A stretch of 17,742 nucleotides of DNA from positions 1 to 17,742 of the forward strand of contig CAMPJM010000022.1 of the NCBI GenBank assembly GCA_946886805.1, given 5' to 3'. This document shows, piece by piece, positions 6,665 through 13,900 of the stretch. The notes beneath the pieces are model-generated. The model was not told where the DNA came from. It searched no databases and saw nothing but the letters and a program-made list of their open reading frames with translations. This DNA is from an uncultured Flammeovirgaceae bacterium. GTDB taxonomy: Bacteria; Bacteroidota; Bacteroidia; Cytophagales; Cyclobacteriaceae. Every line of letters starts with the position of its first letter. The stretch's first letter is position 1. The position numbers and the translations under genes were made by a program.

Positions 6665-7635
6665 TAGTAAACCACTAGAATATTTCCTGTGACCACACTG
6701 TTTCTTTCTTTGCTCTCTACCTCAAAATAATATTTCCCCCTGTCCAACTTATTGCCTTTATAATGTCCATCCCAATCATTTTGATATCCCATCGACTCAT
6801 ATAAAATCCGTCCGTTTACATCAAATATTTTAAACGTATAGTCCCTATAATTCGAGACATCCCGAACATACCAATAGTCATTATCGCCATCATTATTTGC
6901 AGTAATTACGTTGGTGCTGAAAAAACCCGGATCTCCTTCTACAGACGCCGTCGTTACTTTCACGTCGTAGGTATTAAGTTGAGATTCATCTTCCGATAAA
7001 ACCGAGTAAACGATTGGAAAAGTGAAGTCCAAGGTTGTATCGCCTGACACCTGCAATGTCTCATCGATGTAAATTCTTGCCCCGTCACTAAGCATAAATT
7101 CAGGAATAGTAGTAGTTATATCCTCTCCGTATTCAACCTCAATATCCAACCTTCCTTCTGAAAAATCGGATCTAACGGTGTCGATATTAGAAAAGTAAAA
7201 CTTTATGATATTTGCCTCTGAATTTAAAGCTGGCTGGGACAGACAAAAGGCTTGAAAAACATTTCCTACCTGACCATCTATTCTAAAACCTAATCTATTA
7301 GACACAGGAGTAATTTTATTATTGCTGCTGTCATAAATCTTGAATTCTATAATATCGCTTTCCTGGTTGGCATAGATAGTGAGGTATGCCAGATATCGGT
7401 CTACACCTTCTACATATATAAGGTTGGCACCGCCTCTTACTTCGTCTCCTACAAAGGCACCAACCATATCTTGCTCTGAAGATAAAGTCCTTCTTTCCAG
7501 GTTTAGAAAGGCTGTTACCGTCATGGTATATTGAAATTCGCTGGAGTTTACACGCCAGTCCGGGCTTTGCGCAGTGGCGTGATGACCAAAAGCTACGACT
7601 AATAATAGGGAAAGTATACTTGTTATGTTGTTCAT
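6664..7635 (-). CDS. Type B (CHU_C) T9SS-sorted surface protein
   Basis: Encodes 323 residues. Signal peptide 1-22 (cleaved after TAQ). Residues 26-131 form a module opening PDWRVNSSEFQYTMTVTAFL, with AFVGDEVRGGANLIY (60-74), YLAYLTIYANQ (81-91) and IIEFKIYDSSNNKI (95-108). This module recurs in the neighbouring giant protein. Residues about 140-230 look like an Ig-like or cadherin-like domain (DGARIYIDETLQVSGDTTLDF leading to YDVKVTTA). Residues about 237-323 are a gliding-motility-associated type B sorting domain: FFSTNVITANNDGDNDYWYV, YTFKIFDVNGRILYESMGYQ, NDWDG, DRGKYYFEVE. This domain directs export across the outer membrane by the T9SS, usually with a PorP/SprF partner, encoded here immediately downstream. 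The likely location is the cell surface, and a structural or adhesin role is inferred. The leader contains a long hairpin. Confidence 0.92.
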   Translation of the reverse strand: MNNITSILSLLLVVAFGHHATAQSPDWRVNSSEFQYTMTVTAFLNLERRTLSSEQDMVGAFVGDEVRGGANLIYVEGVDRYLAYLTIYANQESDIIEFKIYDSSNNKITPVSNRLGFRIDGQVGNVFQAFCLSQPALNSEANIIKFYFSNIDTVRSDFSEGRLDIEVEYGEDITTTIPEFMLSDGARIYIDETLQVSGDTTLDFTFPIVYSVLSEDESQLNTYDVKVTTASVEGDPGFFSTNVITANNDGDNDYWYVRDVSNYRDYTFKIFDVNGRILYESMGYQNDWDGHYKGNKLDRGKYYFEVESKERNSVVTGNILVVY

Positions 7636-7670
7636 AATATTGATTTATTATAAGAATGATGTTTGAATTC

Positions 7671-7729
7671 GAGATAGAAGATTATAGGTTCTGATTTTTT
7701 ACAATCAGTATTACCTATAATCTTATCTC
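7671..7729 (-). promoter_or_regulatory. Long hairpin in the leader of the type B gene
   Basis: AAGATTATAGGT (7678-7689) and ACCTATAATCTT (7713-7724) pair perfectly over 12 bp. Outside them GAGAT (7671-7675) pairs with ATCTC (7725-7729), and inside CTGATT (7691-7696) pairs with AATCAG (7703-7708). The structure ends 36 bp from the type B start codon. In minus-strand RNA it could work as attenuator, RNA-stabilising element or processing site. No T-run follows, so simple termination is less likely. Confidence 0.6.
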
Positions 7730-7742
7730 ATACACCTAAAAA

Positions 7743-7934
7743 CTAAACCTTTTAACCCGTTGTGTGGAATCAACATTTCCAATTAAAAATCTAAGAAAAT
7801 TAGGTTTAATTAGACCTCACCCCCGAAATTCTTCGGGGCAAGCTCATGCCCTCTCCTTAAGCGAGAGGGTTTAAATGGTCTAATTTTCTTAGGTTTTTAT
7901 CAACATCACTTATTTCAAACAACGGGCTAAACCT
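7743..7934. mobile_element. MITE-like composite inverted-repeat element
   Basis: An inverted pair TTTAACCCGTTGTGTG (7751-7766) and its near-complement (7916-7931, two mismatches) encloses a second inverted pair AAAAATCTAAGAAAATTAG (7785-7803) and its near-complement (7880-7898, one mismatch). The loop holds two more hairpins: CCCCGAA/TTCGGGG (7821-7827/7832-7838) and CCCTCTC/GAGAGGG (7849-7855/7863-7869). The 8-bp direct repeat CTAAACCT occurs at both ends (7743-7750 and 7927-7934), which reads as a target-site duplication around a 176-bp insertion. There is no coding capacity, so it would be a non-autonomous element. Alternatively it is an intergenic repeat acting as terminator of the giant gene. 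Confidence 0.5.
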
Positions 7935-7939
7935 ATTAC

Positions 7940-10900
7940 CTAATTTTTAATTATTTTCCAGAACTTTTTCTGACCATCTACTATGACAGTAAGGAAATAA
8001 ACACCGGCTGGAATAGCTGGGCTAACGCTTATTCTATTGTAACCAGACCGTAATTCGATTTCGCTTTTATAAACCTGATTGCCTGTTAAATTGGCGATTG
8101 TGATTTCAGCTTTCCCGGTCTCATCTGCATTGATTCCAATGTTTAGATGATCAGTAAAAGGATTAGGATATACGTTGGATTTTGCGATCTCTTCTCCCAA
8201 TATTACCGGATCATTTATAGTTCCTAAAACAACATCAGGCGAGAAATTGAAGTTTACGGATGTTGGCTTCTTTGATGCGCCTTTACTTATCTGAAACATC
8301 AATTCTTTGCTTGATTCCTCGTTGCCAAATACAGTTATGTAACTTAGCAACCTACCTTCAAATGATATCACTGAAGATTTTCCTCTTACTGTTCCTTCAC
8401 TGTCAACCACCCAAACTGTGTCATAAGCTTCTTCTGAAATTATCTCAGCGACCACGTTCATGTTGTGTTCATAATAATTCCATCCGGAGATTTTTGTCAT
8501 GGGGATTATCTCCTCGGCAAGAATTTTCCCGTTGGTTTTTCCAGATTTGCTTTTCAAAACAACCGGATAATTAAACGCCTGGTCCTTACTGGATTTTAAC
8601 ATATAACCCTCACCGGCTTCCATATAGTTGAGCGTCCCACTCCAGCCAACATTGGGATCATATATGGCAAATGCTGTCTGGTTTTTTATAACATCGCCTT
8701 CTTCAGCTTCCAATAAGGATAGTGCTTCGTTTATGCTTATGTTATTGCTTAATGGATAGGAAAGCCAGTTCCAACCCTTAGCAACATTAATTCCCCAGGT
8801 AGCAATATCTACTTCCTTACCTGTTAGGGTTAAATTATTATTGTTCGCCAATTTTACCTTGAACATTTCCTTTGTGGTAATCCCTCCTGAGTTTGACAGT
8901 GAGCCGTTCCACCCTGAAACATCATCATAAATGTCAAAGGTGTTCTGGTTTTTGATCAAGTCATCATCTTCCAAAGAAAGAGTAGATGTAAGTTCGTTTA
9001 AATCATCCAGCTTAGGATCCTCAACATAAATCGACATCCAGGTCCAGCCGGAATTTAATGCGATGCTTTGTTCTATAAACCCTGTACTTTCAAAAATTAC
9101 AGGAACAGATTTATAACCCACTACTTCATTTTTGATAAATGGCAAAGTAGGCTCACCATCAATTAAACTTTGGAATATTTTGCCAGTGTTTGCATCCCAT
9201 ATTTTGAAAGAAATAGCCTCTCCCGTGGGCTCATTGCTAAATACATTCAGATACAGAAAATATTCATCAAAGTTTTCATCATAAGCTAAATTTGCAAAGC
9301 CTCTTAGTTCGCTGCCTACAAATGCTGCTACTTTCGAATATTTATCTTGTATAAAAACACCGTTTATTTTTATTTTTCCAATTATATTCATGTTATATTC
9401 AAAATTTTCAGGATCTATTTCCCAATCAGGTCCTTCTTCCAGCACTCTCAACTCAATGAGTATTTTCTCATCAAAATTAAAGTCTGTATTCAGGAAAAGA
9501 TCGAGAGAATATTCTCCAATTGTAAGTTCGGGATCTATTTGAAAATTGAGCACTTTGGAACTGTTAGGATCCAGGGTGCCACTGGAATTATCAGCGCTCA
9601 TCCATTGCGGAATATTTTCTATGGAATAGGGCTGCTGTTTCCCGCCTTTGTTTATTAAGGTGATTTCAAAATTATAAGGTTGATCCGCTTTCTTTTCTAT
9701 GCTTAATTTTTGTGACCCATCGGCCACAAACCAGGTAACTTCGTTGCGTCTGACATAAGCACTCCAGGTGACAGGAGAGCTTTGCTTGTTGCCATACACA
9801 TCGAACATCCTGTCTATGGTGATGTCTATTATCTGACCTTCAAGCACTGACCAATCGCTAACTAAAGGTGTGAGGATAATTTCATCGCCATTGATTACAT
9901 GCGATACTTCAAAGCTTAGATACTGTCTTTCCAAAGTAATTTTTGGAGCATCCTGTGTATAGGAAACCTGTCCCGCACTCAGCTTTGCATTACTGGGTAG
10001 AACCGTTTCGTTTACAGCCTTATGATAATAGCTCGGGCCACTTCCTGTGATAGGATCAGGCTGGTTCATGCGGGCATACAGCATCAATCCAATTGAATTG
10101 AAATCCACTTCGTTAAAGCGGTCTCTTGTTATTTGCTCCGTAGATCGTGCCATATTCCATAGACGCAGTTCGTCAATTTTACCGGTAAACATTTCGTCTA
10201 CCATGTCCACATTGCTGGTACTGGTAAAACCCCTGGCACCTACCCAAAATTTATTTCCAGAAAGGCCTCCGATCTCAGTCATAGGGTTTGAAGACTCCTG
10301 GGCTGCATCAATATAAGTTTTGAGCGTACCGATTCTTCTCAGTACAATGGCGACGTGATGCCAGCTATTATCAGCAAGATTGGTGTTGGATAACTTGTAC
10401 TGCTTTCCTTCACTGTTTAGATATAGAATACCATTTTCTATACTTACTGCCCATTTATTGGCTTTGCCATTTGACTGGATCAAATCTTCGCCATTTCCTA
10501 ATCCATTAGAGAACAGGGTGGCTTTTTGCTGATTATCAGTTTTCATCCAAAATGAAAGCGTGACATCCATCAGATCGGTAATCTGTACAAAATCTACATC
10601 GTCTAAAACGAGGTATTGATCATTTTTAAATTCATAGGCGGTTCCTTTAGGTTTAATGTCCCATTCTGCATTTAATTGTGCGTGTTTAAACCGGGCCAGA
10701 TCATTGGCATAAGCACCGGTACCTTCGTTCATTGGCCAGTAACCCACCAGATCTCTTTCTGTACCCATCAATTCATTGAATTGAGCAGCGTAAGCTTCGG
10801 AAAGCGTTAAAGGTTTTGACCAAAATCTGAGGTCATGGAGGTTTCCCACAAATGTATTGCCCCCTATGACCAGGGAATTATTATTTTCTACAATGCCAAT

Positions 10901-13900
10901 TCCTGCATTTTCAAGCGATCCCAAATCCTGGTCGTCCTGGTAAATGCTTAGCCTGTCATTGGTTTCGCTGTAGGTGAGTGTATAATGGTGAAATGCGCCG
11001 TCATTTGCTATTGCTTTGGAAAGCGTTTTTCCCCCATGTGTCCATTCTAAAACGCCATTGTTTACAGCTAATTTTAAGCCGTTGGCCTGCTCAAATATCA
11101 CCCCAGATGATGAGGTTAACATCCAGAATTCGATAGAAAAATCCCCGTCTACTATATTCGGTTTTTCTATGACCATGGTGTTGTCTGCACCTTCAAAATG
11201 AACGGTAACATTATGGCTGATTTCCTGCTGATTGGTTTCCCCTTTAATTTCAATTTTACTCAAGGCAGAGCTGTAGAAAATGGGTTCACTAAATTGCAGA
11301 CGAAGATCTTCACCTGCCCCTAAAATGCCATCGGTAGGTGTAGGTGTACCAAACTGCACAGGTACATTCAAGTCTACCGTACCTTTTATTACGTCCGAAA
11401 CAAATTCAGTTCCATTGCTACAGTTGGAAACAACTCGCAATTCATACTGGCCGTCTGCCAATCCTAAAGCACCTATGTCCCAAGAGAAATTTGTGGTGTT
11501 TTCTGTTATTAAAGTACCCTGATCTTCTCCCGCGACTATGGCTTCATCCAACAACTCCTGCGTGTTGTAGTAGGTTTGCAATCTTGTCCAGGTAGAAGAG
11601 GTAGATTTTCTATATTCCAACCTGAAATTCTCGAAACTACTGAACAACCTGTTATAGCCGAACATCGCAATATTCATGGGGTTTGTAGTATTGTCGGCAT
11701 TATAGGCATCGCCGGCATTGAAAACCCAGTTTTCCAAGGGACTATCAATTTGAACTGCCGTACAGGATGGTCTGAAGATAGCTGAAACCCTGACGGTATC
11801 ATTAATTAATTTGCCATCGCATAAAGAGGCCAAAACAACCTTTATATCCTTATACTCATACACATCTGAGATTGATTTTTTCAGGGTGAGGGCATATTCT
11901 ACTGTTTCCCCATAAGGCACATGCACCACCGTCCCATTTTGATCAATGTTTATGATCGCATTGTATGGGTTGGTGGTATTGTCAACATAAAGTAAAAAGT
12001 TGGCGTCCGCCTCTGCCACATTATTATTTTCCAGTAACAAAGTAAATTCAGCTGGGCGTTCTTCTGGTACATCTGTTACACTGGCCGTTTCCACACTTAA
12101 AACCGGCACTTCCAGGCGTTGCGTGGCATAACTAATCTGGTCACCGCCAGAATAAATGGTGCCGGAGTCTTCCGGTCCGAAGGGACCCATCACTATCGGC
12201 TCGCTTTTGAATTCATCGTTATTGTAGAATAGCGTTGTATCAATGCCTTCATAAGGGCATGAGGTACGTCCACCTACTGTGCTGAATATGGGTCCGTTCC
12301 CGTCGAAGGTATTGACAACATCTACACTTAAGAAGTTGCCGGGATCACCATCTTTTAGGGTGTAGGCTACTATGGTACTTCCTTCTGAATCTTCCGTTAA
12401 AGCACTATTTATGGAGGTGTTTGCATTGTTGTCAGTATGAACCATCACTCCGGATCCACTTACATTAAACCCAAAAGTTGTATTTAGAGAGGCATCAAGA
12501 TTTAAATTTAATATTCTGCTGTTTTGTTGCGCAATAGTCATCGCACTGCTTTTGGTATATTCGCCCACACCTGCATCAAAAGAAATATTATTGATGAATT
12601 CATTTTCTAATAGTGCGATTTTTTGCTCTAGATTGCCTTTTTTCTCTTCGATTATAGAAATTGCCTCTGCTATAGACTGTGCTCCTATTAGAGGGTTTGT
12701 CGCACCAAGGGTAGAAATAGCAATAAGATGATCATTTAAATCTTCGATTTCCTTTTCTAGGCTTTCCTTAATTCTGTTTTTATAATTTTCCCGATCATAT
12801 AAGGTGGCGTATTTTGTTCGCTCATTTTCCTGGATTATTTTTTGCCAGGCTCGTATCTGTTCCTCGTAATAAGATTTTTTAAGGACACCGGGAGTGTCTT
12901 CAACTATATCACCTGATTCTATTCCTTCAACAATTGCTGTCAGTTCGGGAATCAATGTTTCCAAAACATACTTTTGAGAAAAGATAAAGAAGGTTTCGGT
13001 AGGTTCTTCGGAAAAGTAAAAAGCACTTTTCTTATAGATGTACACAGATTCATCTTCAGAATTCTTCAATTCAAAGAATGGCCGATCACTAGGTGCTGCA
13101 TTTCTGGCCTCAATATTGTCATACGAGCCATGATAATAGTTTTTTGTATTTCCAATATATAGATCTCCTTCACTTCCAACAAAATCAGGGTCATCACTCG
13201 TAGAGATAGTCTGATTGAAAGTATAGGTTTTGGTGATACTTTTTCCCGTGGTAGATTCCACTTCAAGCGACAATCCCGTGCTAAGATTGTTCACTGCTTC
13301 TGATTCTACAATAGGTCCGGTAACTCCTCCTCCCGCAGCGAATTTTACCCCCAAACTCACATTGATACTTGCGCCTGCTGATTGTCCTATTGAAAAGCTA
13401 CCTTCTTCAGTAAAGGAAATACTTTGCCCTTTTTCGATAGAAGCAAAACTGTTGGAACCTGGCGGGTCACGAAGTATAATGTCGGGCATATTCGGGGCCT
13501 TAGTAACAAAGGTTTGGCTGCCGTCAGACTGGCCTCCTAAAATAATACCTGATTTTTTATAGTTTGTGGCATCATAATCTTTACCATCTACCCGGTAGCG
13601 GATGTCGATGTTGCGGGTGAAAGGAGGGGAAATGGAAGGCATTCCACCCCTAAATATATATTTAGAAATATTTGGGTTCTCCTCATCTACTGTTAAACTT
13701 TCAGAACCGGGTAGTGCCAGATTATTGGTAATATTAAACTCGCCATCGACTATAGGAACTCTATAGGATACCTCCATGCCCGCACCCGCATCTTTGTTGA
13801 GATATTCTTCGAAAGTTTCAAAAATAATAGCATACGGTACTCCCTGGGTATAAACAGGTTGTTCAAATCCCTCTGTGCTGATGGCAACTTCCTGAATATT

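Larger units (their letters stand above)
7636..7939. other. 304-bp gap between the giant and type B genes, filled with structured DNA
   Basis: No gene is visible. The gap is almost fully taken up by two structured units annotated separately: a long hairpin at 7671-7729 next to the type B gene, and a MITE-like composite palindrome at 7743-7934 next to the giant gene's stop codon. Together they probably break or attenuate the minus-strand transcript between the two genes. Confidence 0.6.
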
